From: Sulfitobacter sp. DFL-14
Lineage (GTDB): Bacteria > Pseudomonadota > Alphaproteobacteria > Rhodobacterales > Rhodobacteraceae
Reading direction: 5' to 3'
NCBI RefSeq assembly: GCF_003335585.1
Contig: NZ_QBFD01000046.1
Span: 583,166 to 647,165, forward strand
DNA length: 64,000 nucleotides
Shown here: positions 25,843-34,861 of the stretch, in pieces
Position numbering within the stretch: the stretch's first letter is position 1
Layout of the letters: each line of letters opens with the position of its first letter
Notes under the pieces: model-generated
Seen by the model: the letters and a program-made list of their open reading frames with translations, nothing else
Database searches by the model: none
What the model was told of the DNA's origin: nothing
Position numbers and translations under genes: made by a program

Positions 25843-26649
25843 TTAGGTTGCGTCCGTTCTCTGGCCACGCCCGGCCACAGTCAGGGCGACAGTTGCCAGC
25901 ACCAACGACGCAACAATCAGCATCGTCGCGATGGCATTCAGTTCAGGTGACGTGCCTGCACGGATCAATGAGAAGATGTAGACCGGCAAGGTGGTCGTAC
26001 CGCCCGAGCTGAGCATGTTCGACGTGATGAAATCGTCCATCGATATCAGGAAGGCGAGCATCGCCCCTGCAAACAGCCCCGGAAAAATCAACGGCAGCGT
26101 CACGCGGCGAAACACGATCCAGCGCGATGCGTAGAGGTCTGTGGCGGCTTCTTCGAAATCCAGCGGCATTCCTTGCAGCCGCGCCCGTATCGGCAAAAAG
26201 GCAAAGGGCGTGCAAAAGGCCGAGTGCGCAATCACCAGTTTGACCATGCCGTTCTGAAGGCCGATCAGGGAAAACAGGATCAGCGTTGCAACGGCCAGTA
26301 CAATTTCGGGCAACAGCAACGGCAGGTTCACCATTGTCTCTGACAGCTTTCGGTATCGTACGTTTTTGCCCCTGATGATCGACAAAGCAGCAAGAAGTGC
26401 GATCGTTGTCGCCATGACGGTGGCGATGGCTGCCACGGTCAAAGACGTTTTGAGCGCAGACATCAACGCGCTGTTGTTCAGCGCAGAGCCATACCATTTG
26501 AACGAAAATTCGGTCCAGACACTGGTGATGCGGTTGGCATTGAACGAATACAAAACGACAATGCCCAGCGGTGCATAGAGATAGATGAAAAAGACCGTGC
26601 TGATTATGCCAAGCCCCGGATAGCGTTTCACATCATGTTGCAGTTTCAT
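25843..26649 (-). CDS. ABC transporter permease (PotC-like)
   Basis: Inner-membrane permease of 268 aa with six hydrophobic segments. The EAA loop that docks with the ATPase is EEAATDLYASRWIVFRRVTL. It overlaps the preceding permease gene by ATGA (26646-26649). A 5-bp stem (GGGCC-ttt-GGCCC, 25815-25827) lies between it and the binding-protein gene. Confidence 0.9.
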   Translation of the reverse strand: MKLQHDVKRYPGLGIISTVFFIYLYAPLGIVVLYSFNANRITSVWTEFSFKWYGSALNNSALMSALKTSLTVAAIATVMATTIALLAALSIIRGKNVRYRKLSETMVNLPLLLPEIVLAVATLILFSLIGLQNGMVKLVIAHSAFCTPFAFLPIRARLQGMPLDFEEAATDLYASRWIVFRRVTLPLIFPGLFAGAMLAFLISMDDFITSNMLSSGGTTTLPVYIFSLIRAGTSPELNAIATMLIVASLVLATVALTVAGRGQRTDAT

Positions 26650-27563
26650 GATTCAACCTCGTTACGGGCGCTGCGCAGCGCCAGACCAACCAAAACCAGC
26701 ATCACAAGCATCATCAGGATCATGGCAATCGCCGCCCCAAAGGGCCAATTGCGGCCACCGCCGAATTGCAGCTGGATAAGCGATCCCATCATCATCTGCT
26801 TGCCCCCACCCATCAGGGTCGGTTCAAGGACAGCGCCAAATGCAGGTACAAAGACAAGGATTCCCCCGGATGCGATGCCCGGAGCTGTCAGCGGCAAGAT
26901 CACCCGCCGCAATGTCGTCCAGCGGTTGCCGTACAGATCATGGGCGGCTTCGATCAGCGTTCCATCAAGTTTTTCAATGGATGCAAAAACGGGCAGCACC
27001 ATCAGCGGAATATAGGTATAGACCATTGCGGCCAGCGTCGCGCCATCGTTGTACATAAATGTCATGCCAGAGGGCGCGCCGAAGAATTCGAAAAAGCGCA
27101 GCAGCGGGCCGTCTTTGCCCAGAATGATCATCCACGCATAAACGCGCAGGATCATCGACATCCAGAACGGGAGCGTCACAAGGAACACCAGAACAGACTT
27201 TCTGTGGCCCGGCTGCCCTGCGATCCAATAGGCCACCGGCACGGCCAGTATCAGGCACAGCACCGTTGTCACTGTCGCCAGTAAAATGGTGCGCAGAATG
27301 ATGATCAGATACTGGGGCGTAAACTCCATCTCTCCGGTCCAGCCTTCGTTGAAGAGGATCTGGCGATAGCCCGACAGATCAAACCCCCAATCAAAGCCAC
27401 CATATGCGCCCCTAACTGCAAACGAGACAGCAATGATAATGAGGATCGGAATGATCAACGCAAAGATCATCAGCAGCCAAGCCGGTGCAAGCCCCACATA
27501 CGGCAGATTGATCTGACGCCGCCGCCGCGGCGTGTCTGCATGATGTGCCGTCGCTTCGCTCAT
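26646..27563 (-). CDS. ABC transporter permease (PotB-like)
   Basis: Inner-membrane permease of 305 aa, partner of the PotC-like protein. The EAA loop is IEAAHDLYGNRWTTLRRVIL. A hydrophilic, basic N-terminus (RRRRQINLPY) precedes the first membrane helix. It overlaps the ATPase gene by ATGA at 27560-27563, so ATPase and both permeases are translationally coupled. Confidence 0.9.
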   Translation of the reverse strand: MSEATAHHADTPRRRRQINLPYVGLAPAWLLMIFALIIPILIIIAVSFAVRGAYGGFDWGFDLSGYRQILFNEGWTGEMEFTPQYLIIILRTILLATVTTVLCLILAVPVAYWIAGQPGHRKSVLVFLVTLPFWMSMILRVYAWMIILGKDGPLLRFFEFFGAPSGMTFMYNDGATLAAMVYTYIPLMVLPVFASIEKLDGTLIEAAHDLYGNRWTTLRRVILPLTAPGIASGGILVFVPAFGAVLEPTLMGGGKQMMMGSLIQLQFGGGRNWPFGAAIAMILMMLVMLVLVGLALRSARNEVES

Positions 27564-28633
27564 GCCGCCAGTACCCGTGCGGAGCCTTCGATGAAACCGA
27601 CGTGCACGGGGCTGCCCACCGCGATGGTATCGCTTTCGCGTGATGCATTGCGCCGCGACGCCCGGATTTCAACGCCACCCGCCGACAGCAGATAATGGGT
27701 ATAGCCGCCCAGATACTGTTTCTTCACAACCTCCGCCAGAAAATCGACGCCCTCGACCTGATCGCCAAGGTTCAGTTTCTCTGGCCGGATCGACAGCGTC
27801 GCCTTGCCGACCGGCACCTGGGCCGGGGACGGCACGCTAATGACCTGGCCAAACGGCGTGCGCACAGTTGCAGTCTTTTCGGTTGCTTTCAGAACATCGA
27901 CCTCGAAGAAGTTTGTTTCCCCGACAAAATCCGCAACAAACCTGTTGGACGGCTCTTCGTAGATCTGCAACGGCGTGCCAATCTGCTGAACCTCCCCGCT
28001 GCCCAGAACCGCAATGCGGTCGGACATGTCCAAAGCTTCTTCCTGATCATGAGTCACGAACACAAAGGTGATGCCGGTGTCGCGCTGAAGTGTGCGCAGT
28101 TCGTCGCGCATGGCCTGACGCAGTTTCAGGTCCAGTGCCGAAAGCGGTTCGTCCAGCAGCAGCACTTCGGGTTTGGGGGCAAGCGCGCGCGCAAGGGCAA
28201 TACGTTGACGCTGCCCGCCCGAAAGTTGCGCAGGTTTGCGATTGGCAAAGGCGCTCATGTGCACCCGCTCGAGCATTTCGCCTACCCGCGCGGTGATCCG
28301 TGCCTTGTCCCAACCCAAATTTTCAAGACCGAAGGCCACGTTCTGGGCAAGTGTCATATGCGGAAACAGCGCATAACTTTGAAACACCGTGTTCACCCGC
28401 CGTTTGTGCGGAGGGATGTCAACGATGTCGCGCCCGTGCAGCAGCAACCGACCGGTGTCGGGTGTCTCGAAACCGGCAATCATGCGCAGCAAAGTCGTTT
28501 TGCCACATCCCGATGGGCCAAGCATCGTGAAAAACTCGTTCTCTCGGATCTCGAAATTGACCGAGCTGAGCGCCTGGTATGATCCGAAATTCTTTGAAAC
28601 GTCGATCACTTCAACAGCATTTTCCCGGTTCAT
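27560..28633 (-). CDS. ABC transporter ATP-binding protein (PotA-like)
   Basis: Cytoplasmic ATPase of 357 aa. Walker A GPSGCGKT is at 39-46, the signature LSGGQ at 137-141, Walker B VLLLDEP around 157-163 with catalytic Glu162, and a C-terminal TOBE domain (SIRPEKLNLGD onward). First gene of the minus-strand operon potA-B-C-D-amidohydrolase. A 15-bp palindrome TTAGG-N5-CCTAA lies 110 bases upstream of its start and is repeated before the second amine operon. Confidence 0.93.
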   Translation of the reverse strand: MNRENAVEVIDVSKNFGSYQALSSVNFEIRENEFFTMLGPSGCGKTTLLRMIAGFETPDTGRLLLHGRDIVDIPPHKRRVNTVFQSYALFPHMTLAQNVAFGLENLGWDKARITARVGEMLERVHMSAFANRKPAQLSGGQRQRIALARALAPKPEVLLLDEPLSALDLKLRQAMRDELRTLQRDTGITFVFVTHDQEEALDMSDRIAVLGSGEVQQIGTPLQIYEEPSNRFVADFVGETNFFEVDVLKATEKTATVRTPFGQVISVPSPAQVPVGKATLSIRPEKLNLGDQVEGVDFLAEVVKKQYLGGYTHYLLSAGGVEIRASRRNASRESDTIAVGSPVHVGFIEGSARVLAA

Positions 28634-28742
28634 ACGCCTTGTCCCATATCTTGCTTGCAGTGCCCTGTGACACGCGCAATGTTGCCGTCAGTTAGACGAC
28701 AAGCCGTCACCGCAGGTAAATGAGCGCTTACAAAAGTGCTGG

Positions 28743-28757
28743 TTAGGGTATGCCTAA
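28743..28757. promoter_or_regulatory. Shared operator candidate, copy 1 (Pot-like operon)
   Basis: TTAGGGTATGCCTAA, an inverted repeat TTAGG-N5-CCTAA containing a T-N11-A core as LysR-type regulators use. It sits 110 bases upstream of the PotA-like start codon. The same motif (TTAGGGTCAGCCTAA) occurs at 37361, 107 bases upstream of the FMO-like gene. Confidence 0.6.
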
Positions 28758-28853
28758 GACCTCTATCGCCAGTGCAGTCCGGCTTTTCAATTTGGTAAGG
28801 TATTCAGTCCCATAGCCGCGATGCCCTGCTTGGTGCTTCACACGCATTTCTAG

Positions 28854-28866
28854 AAACCTACGGTTT
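28854..28866. promoter_or_regulatory. Palindrome upstream of lysR, possible autoregulatory site
   Basis: AAACC-TAC-GGTTT, a perfect 5-3-5 inverted repeat, followed by AGG. It lies 220 bases before the LysR gene. A role in autoregulation is a guess. Confidence 0.3.
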
Positions 28867-29085
28867 AGGTAATTTCCCCAAAATGCCCATGCCCTAATTT
28901 TGTGCACTCGCACCGAAATATTCTTTCGCTGCTGCCATTGCCGAGGCATCCCCTAGCGCTTCATTTGCCCAAGACACTTGCAGGAACGACGAACCAAACG
29001 TACCAAAGAGGGCAAAACCGCCGGTCAAGATCGACGATTTTCCGAAATTCTCACGCACCGAACATTTGTAAAGTCGACATTTGAA

Positions 29086-30027
29086 ATGCCACTCCGCTAC
29101 ACCCTTAGACAATTGGAATATTTCGTCGCTGTGGGCGAAACCGGCAGCATTGCGGGCGCGTCTCAGCAAGTAAACGTTTCTTCTCCGTCTGTGTCTGCCG
29201 GCGTTTCCCAACTTGAAGAAGAACTGGGCGTTAAGCTTTTTGTGCGCCACCACGCCCAGGGTTTGACCCCGACCGCCGCAGGGCGCGAAATGCTTGCCCA
29301 TGCCCGATATGTACTACAGCAGGCAGGTATGCTGCGTGATTTGGCAGGGGATCTGTCGGGCAGCGTTCGTGGCCCGCTGTCTATTGGCTGCCTCAGCACC
29401 TTTGCCCAGATCCTGTTGCCCGGATTGCGCCAAAGCTTTGTCGAGATGCATTCCGAGGTGCGTACCACCCAGATCGAGGCCGACCAATCGGGCCTGTTCA
29501 GTCTGCTGCGACAGGGCAAAATTGATCTCGCCATGACCTATGATCTGGATTTGCCCCGCGACCTGACTTTTCTGCCGATCCTTGCATTGCCGCCGTTGGT
29601 CGCCCTGTATGAAACCCACCCGCTTGCCCATCTGCCCGAAATTTCTGTCAGCGAACTGGCGCCCTACCCTATGGTCCTGCTGGATCTGCCGCACAGCGCC
29701 GAATATTTCCTGTCCTTCTTCACCGAAGTCGGCCTGTGCGCGAACATATCAGAACGCACGCGCGACATGGCCGTGATGCGCGGGTTGGTGGCAAACGGTT
29801 TTGGCTATTCGATCATCAACGTGCGTCCGCAAAGTGATCTGGCCCCCGACGGAAAACATATTCGTTTCATACCGTTATCCGGTGGGAAGCGTCCGATGAA
29901 ATTGGGCATTCTCGCCACTGGTGGCGCAAATCACACCCAGCTGCTGAGCGCCTTTGTCAGCCACGCGCAAAGCTGGATTGAAACGCGGGCCAATACACTG
30001 CTGAGCACACATTCGAACAGCGGCTGA
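29086..30027 (+). CDS. LysR-type transcriptional regulator of the amine island
   Basis: Regulator of 313 aa. The N-terminal winged HTH is complete (YTLRQLEYFVAVGETGSIAG, then VSSPSVSAGVSQLEEELGVK), followed by a two-lobed effector domain. ATG 29086 is chosen because the family begins with LRQLEYF within ten residues of the start. It is divergent from the Pot-like operon and convergent, 5 bases apart, with the M20 gene that ends the second amine operon. Because the two operons flanking it share the same palindrome, it is the best candidate to activate both. Confidence 0.88.
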   Translation: MPLRYTLRQLEYFVAVGETGSIAGASQQVNVSSPSVSAGVSQLEEELGVKLFVRHHAQGLTPTAAGREMLAHARYVLQQAGMLRDLAGDLSGSVRGPLSIGCLSTFAQILLPGLRQSFVEMHSEVRTTQIEADQSGLFSLLRQGKIDLAMTYDLDLPRDLTFLPILALPPLVALYETHPLAHLPEISVSELAPYPMVLLDLPHSAEYFLSFFTEVGLCANISERTRDMAVMRGLVANGFGYSIINVRPQSDLAPDGKHIRFIPLSGGKRPMKLGILATGGANHTQLLSAFVSHAQSWIETRANTLLSTHSNSG

Positions 30028-30032
30028 CTGTT

Positions 30033-31208
30033 TCACAGTGGGGTTTTCTGGCCCGAAAGCTCGGCAAGCAGACGGTCCATCATCCTGTCACAGCGCCCGA
30101 GCTGGGAGAGCGCGACGAATTCGTCCGCCTTGTGCCCCTGCCCTTCCATGCTGCCCGGCCCGCAAACGACGGTCGGAATGCCAAGCCCGGTAACAAAGCC
30201 CGCTTCGGTGCCAAAGGCCACTTTGGTCAGATCCTCGGAACCGCAAAGCCGCGCAACACGTCGCACTGAAAAATGGTCAGGCGCAATATCCAGACCGGGA
30301 TAGGAATTGGTCACCTCGATATCTATTCCCACATCCGGATGTTCGGCCTGAAACGGTGCGCAAATGTGATCGGCTGCATGGGTCAGACGCTTCAATAACG
30401 TCGAAAGTTCGTCTTGCGGAAGATGGCGCAGCTCAAATTCGACAACCGCCAGTTCAGGCACAATGTTTAATGCTGTGCCGCCCTGAAGGGTTCCGGCGTG
30501 AACCGTGCTGTAAGGCACGTCATAGGCAGTGTCCTGTACATCAGACCCGCCATATTCATTCTGAATGGTGCGTAATGCGGTGATGAAGTCTGCCGCCAGA
30601 TGCAGCGCATTTATGTATTTGGGCGCCAGCGCTGAATGCCCTGCAACCCCGCGACATGTGGCGCGAAGCGCAGATTTGCCCTTGTGCCCGATGGCAGGGC
30701 GCATCGACGTCGGCTCGCCCACGATGCAAAGTTCAGGACGCCAGCCTAGACCCGCAAACTCTGGCAGCATCTTGCGCAGGCCCTGACACCCGATTTCTTC
30801 ATCATAGGAAATGATGAGCATTAACGGAGCCTTGAGCGCGGTCGCCTCCACCCGTTGCGCCAGCGACAGCATGGTCGCCAGATACCCCTTCATGTCGGTG
30901 GTCCCGCGGCCAAAAACCTTGTCGCCCTCTTGCGTCATCTCGAAAGGCGGTCGCGTCCACGCCTGCCCTTGAACCGGCACCACGTCGCTGTGCGCCGAAA
31001 GCAGGACGCCCCCCGGCCCGCTGGGCCCGATCCTTGCAACCAGACCGGATTTGGCCAGCACGGGATCAGGAATGCGCTGGGTTGCAAATCCGGCTTTGGT
31101 CAACAGATCTTCCGCATAGTCAATCAGCGCCAGATTGCTTTCGGCGCTGATTGTGGGAAAGGCAATCAGACGCCCAAGATTTTCAAGCGTCTGAGCATAG
31201 GGTGTCAT
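30033..31208 (-). CDS. M20 family deacylase (ArgE / acetylornithine deacetylase-like)
   Basis: Zinc-dependent deacylase of 391 aa. The metal-binding His-Asp pair is in LLSAHSDVVPV and the bridging Asp in GRGTTDMKG; the catalytic Glu pair is in ISYDEEIGCQG. ArgE-like proteins remove acyl groups from the alpha-amino group of ornithine and related amino acids. As last gene of the amine-oxidation operon it more likely frees an N-acyl intermediate than serves arginine synthesis. It overlaps the flavoprotein gene by ATGA (31205-31208). Confidence 0.88.
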   Translation of the reverse strand: MTPYAQTLENLGRLIAFPTISAESNLALIDYAEDLLTKAGFATQRIPDPVLAKSGLVARIGPSGPGGVLLSAHSDVVPVQGQAWTRPPFEMTQEGDKVFGRGTTDMKGYLATMLSLAQRVEATALKAPLMLIISYDEEIGCQGLRKMLPEFAGLGWRPELCIVGEPTSMRPAIGHKGKSALRATCRGVAGHSALAPKYINALHLAADFITALRTIQNEYGGSDVQDTAYDVPYSTVHAGTLQGGTALNIVPELAVVEFELRHLPQDELSTLLKRLTHAADHICAPFQAEHPDVGIDIEVTNSYPGLDIAPDHFSVRRVARLCGSEDLTKVAFGTEAGFVTGLGIPTVVCGPGSMEGQGHKADEFVALSQLGRCDRMMDRLLAELSGQKTPL

Positions 31209-33274
31209 TGTGCAGCCAGTTCGGTAATCTCGCGGCGGAATGGCAGCTCATCCCCGATGTCCTCCCCGTCCAGTTCGCGTGCATAGCGATGACCGGCGTA
31301 AGTGGCCCATGCAATTGGCCCCGATGCTTCGGCATCCCCGAACAGTTTGACCGAACGGATACCCGCATCTGCCCACTCTGCCTGACGCCCTGTCAGATCA
31401 TGGAACAGCTGGTCCTTGCCGGTACGCGAGGCAACCATCACGACAGCATCGCATTCATAGCTGCGGGTTTTGCCCGTATAGACGCAATTGCTGACAACAT
31501 GGTCGACCCCGATTTCGGTAACACCGCGGTTCAGGACAATTTCGACACCCATGTCGTCCAGCTTGGCATGGATTGTCGCCTGTTCCAGCGTGTTGTTGGT
31601 CCAGTCCGACACATAGGCCGACGGCGTAATCAGCGTCACCTTTGCCCCTTGTTTCACTAACAACTCGGCCAGTACTCCACCCATGTAATAGTGGTCGTCG
31701 TCATAGATAACGATGTTGCCACCCGGCACGGTGCCGTCCATCAGATCGTCGGGAGTGAATACCTTGGCCCCATTGGCGATTGGCATTGGCACCACGTGTT
31801 GGCGCGAAACCCCGTCGCGCCGCCATGTCGAACCTGTGGCAATCGCCACGTTCTGGAAACCGAATTCAAGCACGCTTTCCGCGTCCAACTCGCTGGCGCG
31901 ATAGATTTCAACATTGGGGCGCTGCGAAAGTTGATAATCGCGATAATCCACCACGCGCCCCCAGGCCGACAGGCCGGGCAGTGCACGTTCGCGGGTGACC
32001 CGTCCGCCAATCACGTCGCGCGCTTCGGCCACGGCCACGTCATAGCCGCGCCGACACAGGGCCCATGCTGCCTCAAGCCCGGCAGGGCCCGACCCGATGA
32101 CCAGAACGTTTTCGCTGGCGCCCTTGGCATTCATGTTTTCCGGGTGCCAGCCCTTGCGCCACTCTTCCATGAACGTCGGGTTTTGGGTGCAGCGACTGAT
32201 CGACATCGTCATGTCACCGGTGATGCAAATGTTGCAGCCGATACATTCGCGGATATCCTCGATGCGGCCTTCTTCGATCTTTTTGGGCAGGAAAGGATCG
32301 GCAATCGACGGACGCGCACAGCCGATCATATCCAGCGTCCCCGATTTGATCATCTTGACCATGACATCAGGCGACGTGAACCGCCCCACGCCCACAATCG
32401 GCTTGTCGGTAAAGTCGTGGATCGCTTTCATGAGATCGAACTGCGCCGCCTCTTCCTTGAACCGCGACGGGCCAGAGCAATCCTCCCAGGCGCCGTGAGC
32501 CAGATCCCAAATGTCTGGAAGGTCGCGGTTCATTTCGATGAAATCCCTCACTTCGGCATTGGAAAATCCAAGCTCGCCGATAGATTCATCCAACGACACC
32601 CGCATCGCTATGGCCATTGTGTCACCCACGGCTTCGCGAATATCCGCGACCACCTCGCGGGCAAAACGCGCGCGGTTTTCAAGACTGCCGCCGTATTCGT
32701 CGGTGCGGTGATTTGTGGCGCGGCTTAGGAAGTGCTGGAAAATCCCGAACCCATGCGCACCATATAGGTTGATCAGGTCAAACCCTGCTTCTCTTGAACG
32801 TTTTGCCGCGTTCACGAACCAACGACGCAGATCACCGATCTCGGACTTTGACATGGCGCGCGCCTGTACCGGATCATTGGTAAAGGTGCGGATTGGCAGC
32901 GCTGAGGGGGCCAGTGGCACTTCTTTGGAGTAGAGGTTGGGGCCGTTGATACCCGAATAAGCCAACTGGATACCGGCAAGCGCGCCATGTTCCTTCATCT
33001 TTTCAGACATCCGGCGCAACTGCGGAATGTCCTTGTCTTCCCAAAGGCGCAATTCGATGAAGGGTGTGATTTCCGACGTATGGTGCATTTCGCACTGTTC
33101 GGTGAAAATGACGGCCCAGCCGCCCTGCGATTTGATGCCACGCATTTCCGCCGCCGCCGACGGATCGCGATAACCGCCGCCATTGCAGTGGGGCACTTGG
33201 TAAAACCGGTTCTTCGCGGTCAGCGGCCCGATCTTGATCGGATCAAACAGAATATCATAGCGTGCGTCGCGCAT
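31205..33274 (-). CDS. Trimethylamine/dimethylamine/histamine dehydrogenase-family iron-sulfur flavoprotein
   Basis: Amine dehydrogenase-type flavoprotein of 689 aa. Residues 1-340 are an old-yellow-enzyme barrel starting YDILFDPIKIGPLTAKNRFY; Cys30 in VPHC is at the place where trimethylamine dehydrogenase attaches 6-S-cysteinyl-FMN. Four cysteines (344, 347, 350, 362) bind a [4Fe-4S] cluster, and the C-terminal half has ADP/NAD-type folds (GSGPAG at 394-399). Such enzymes oxidise secondary or tertiary amines to an imine that hydrolyses to aldehyde plus amine, passing electrons to ETF. The ATG at 33274 has AAGGAGA upstream. The substrate is not readable. Confidence 0.88.
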   Translation of the reverse strand: MRDARYDILFDPIKIGPLTAKNRFYQVPHCNGGGYRDPSAAAEMRGIKSQGGWAVIFTEQCEMHHTSEITPFIELRLWEDKDIPQLRRMSEKMKEHGALAGIQLAYSGINGPNLYSKEVPLAPSALPIRTFTNDPVQARAMSKSEIGDLRRWFVNAAKRSREAGFDLINLYGAHGFGIFQHFLSRATNHRTDEYGGSLENRARFAREVVADIREAVGDTMAIAMRVSLDESIGELGFSNAEVRDFIEMNRDLPDIWDLAHGAWEDCSGPSRFKEEAAQFDLMKAIHDFTDKPIVGVGRFTSPDVMVKMIKSGTLDMIGCARPSIADPFLPKKIEEGRIEDIRECIGCNICITGDMTMSISRCTQNPTFMEEWRKGWHPENMNAKGASENVLVIGSGPAGLEAAWALCRRGYDVAVAEARDVIGGRVTRERALPGLSAWGRVVDYRDYQLSQRPNVEIYRASELDAESVLEFGFQNVAIATGSTWRRDGVSRQHVVPMPIANGAKVFTPDDLMDGTVPGGNIVIYDDDHYYMGGVLAELLVKQGAKVTLITPSAYVSDWTNNTLEQATIHAKLDDMGVEIVLNRGVTEIGVDHVVSNCVYTGKTRSYECDAVVMVASRTGKDQLFHDLTGRQAEWADAGIRSVKLFGDAEASGPIAWATYAGHRYARELDGEDIGDELPFRREITELAAQ

Positions 33275-33351
33275 TTTGGTCTCCTTTGCGGGCGGGGGGC
33301 GGACGGGCCGCGAGCCACCCACCCGGGGCTTCTTTCAGCTTGGGTGCCGGA

Positions 33352-34848
33352 TCAGGCCTGATACTTGATCCAGGTGGTTTTCAGGGCGGTGTATTTGTCC
33401 AGTGAATGCAGCGACAGATCGCGTCCAAAGCCGGATTGCTTCATCCCGCCAAATGGCGTTTGCGCCGAAAGCGCATCGACCGTGTTCACCGAAACCGTGC
33501 CGACATGCAGACGGTCTGCCACCCGACATGCGCGGCTGAGGTTGTCTGTCCAAACAGAGGCCGCGAGGCCGTAAATGGAATCGTTGGCCATGCGCACGGC
33601 GTCATCTTCGCTGTCAAAGGCGATGACCGAAAGAACCGGCCCAAAGATTTCATCCCGCGCCAGCGCATTGTCCTGCGCGACATCGTCAAAGATGGTCGGC
33701 TGAACGAAACAGCCTTTGCCCTCGACCAGAACACGATTGCCGCCGGTCACCAGGTTGGCGCTGTTCTTGCCGTTCTCAATAAACCCAAGGATGCCCTGCG
33801 TTTGCTTTTCGTCGACGATTGCACCCATCCTGGATGCCGGATCCAGCGGATCGCCGGGCTGCATCGCTTCGGCGCGCTGGATCAGCTTGGCCAAGAACTC
33901 ATCTTTGATTGAACGTTCAATATACAGCCGTGAATTGGCCGAGCAGACCTCGCCCTGGTTGAAGAAGATACCAAAGGCCGCCATATCGGCTGCCGCATCC
34001 AGATTGTCACAATCGGCAAAGACGATGTTGGGGCTTTTGCCGCCCGTTTCCGGCCAAACCTGTTTCAGGTTCGACTGGCCCGAGTATTGCATGAACATCT
34101 TGCCGATGGCTGTCGAGCCTGTGAAGGCAAGACAATCGACATCCATGTGTAAACCCAGCGCTTTGCCCGCTGTGTGGCCATACCCGGGCACCACATTGAA
34201 CACGCCGTCGGGCACACCCGCTTCGGCAGCCAATTCGGCCAGACGCAGCGCGGAAAGCGGTGACTGCTCGGCAGGTTTCAGGACAACCGAGTTGCCCGCG
34301 GCCAGCGCTGCCGCGGCCTTCCAGGTCGCCATATCCAGCGGAAAGTTCCAAGGCGTCACCGCACCGACGACCCCCAGGGGAACGCGACGCACAAACGCCA
34401 GATCGCCGGGGCCGGTCGGGGCGACTTCGTCATAGATCTTGTCGATTGCCTCTGCATACCACTGAAAGAAATGCGCCGATCCCGGTGCGTCCACGGTCAC
34501 GGCGTCGGTGATTGTCTTGCCCATGTCCAGACTGTCCAGCAGGGCCATTTCCTCAAGATTGCTGCGGATCAGGTCGGCCAATTTCAAAAGCACGGCCTTC
34601 CGGTCCCCCGGTGCCATACGTGACCAATGACCAGCCTCGAATGCGCGCCGACCGGCGGCCACGGCACGGTCGACGTCTTGGGTTTCACAGGCGGCAACGG
34701 CCGTCAGAACGGCACCGGTGGCTGGATTGATGTCGTCAAAAGTCTCGCCCGAGACCGCATCAACAAACTTGCCATCAATAAAGGCTTTGCCCCGCAAAGT
34801 CAGAGCGGCGGCGCGGGCTTTCCAGTCGCGAAGCGAATATTCCAACAT
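33352..34848 (-). CDS. Aldehyde dehydrogenase (PuuC-like, polyamine/aminoaldehyde type)
   Basis: NAD(P)-dependent aldehyde dehydrogenase of 498 aa. Catalytic Cys302 (NQGEVC) and Glu267 (ETGGKSPNIVFADC) are present, with the cofactor motif FTGSTAIGK at 242-250. Segments such as WYAEAIDKIYDEVAPT and the C-terminal SLHSLDKYTALKTTWI are close to E. coli PuuC, the gamma-glutamyl-gamma-aminobutyraldehyde dehydrogenase, though PuuA and PuuB are not in the window. It would oxidise the aldehyde released by the neighbouring amine-oxidising flavoprotein. ATG 34848 is 13 bases after the DUF1028 gene stop. Confidence 0.9.
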   Translation of the reverse strand: MLEYSLRDWKARAAALTLRGKAFIDGKFVDAVSGETFDDINPATGAVLTAVAACETQDVDRAVAAGRRAFEAGHWSRMAPGDRKAVLLKLADLIRSNLEEMALLDSLDMGKTITDAVTVDAPGSAHFFQWYAEAIDKIYDEVAPTGPGDLAFVRRVPLGVVGAVTPWNFPLDMATWKAAAALAAGNSVVLKPAEQSPLSALRLAELAAEAGVPDGVFNVVPGYGHTAGKALGLHMDVDCLAFTGSTAIGKMFMQYSGQSNLKQVWPETGGKSPNIVFADCDNLDAAADMAAFGIFFNQGEVCSANSRLYIERSIKDEFLAKLIQRAEAMQPGDPLDPASRMGAIVDEKQTQGILGFIENGKNSANLVTGGNRVLVEGKGCFVQPTIFDDVAQDNALARDEIFGPVLSVIAFDSEDDAVRMANDSIYGLAASVWTDNLSRACRVADRLHVGTVSVNTVDALSAQTPFGGMKQSGFGRDLSLHSLDKYTALKTTWIKYQA

Positions 34849-34861
34849 ATTGATTTCCTTT

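Larger units (their letters stand above)
28634..29085. promoter_or_regulatory. Divergent regulatory region between the Pot-like operon and its LysR gene
   Basis: A 452-base stretch without a gene, less G+C-rich than the surroundings. It contains the 15-bp palindrome at 28743 and the AAACC-TAC-GGTTT palindrome at 28854. It should hold the promoters of both the minus-strand transport operon and the plus-strand LysR gene; I could not fix -35/-10 elements with confidence. Confidence 0.5.

Noticed and set aside
31691..32728. 345-codon plus-strand frame inside the flavoprotein gene
   Set aside because: Antisense shadow; the minus strand shows all cofactor motifs of the TMADH family.
33352..34848. 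Calling the aldehyde dehydrogenase puuC
   Set aside because: Similar in key segments, but PuuA, PuuB and PuuD are absent, so the pathway step cannot be assumed; the symbol is withheld.
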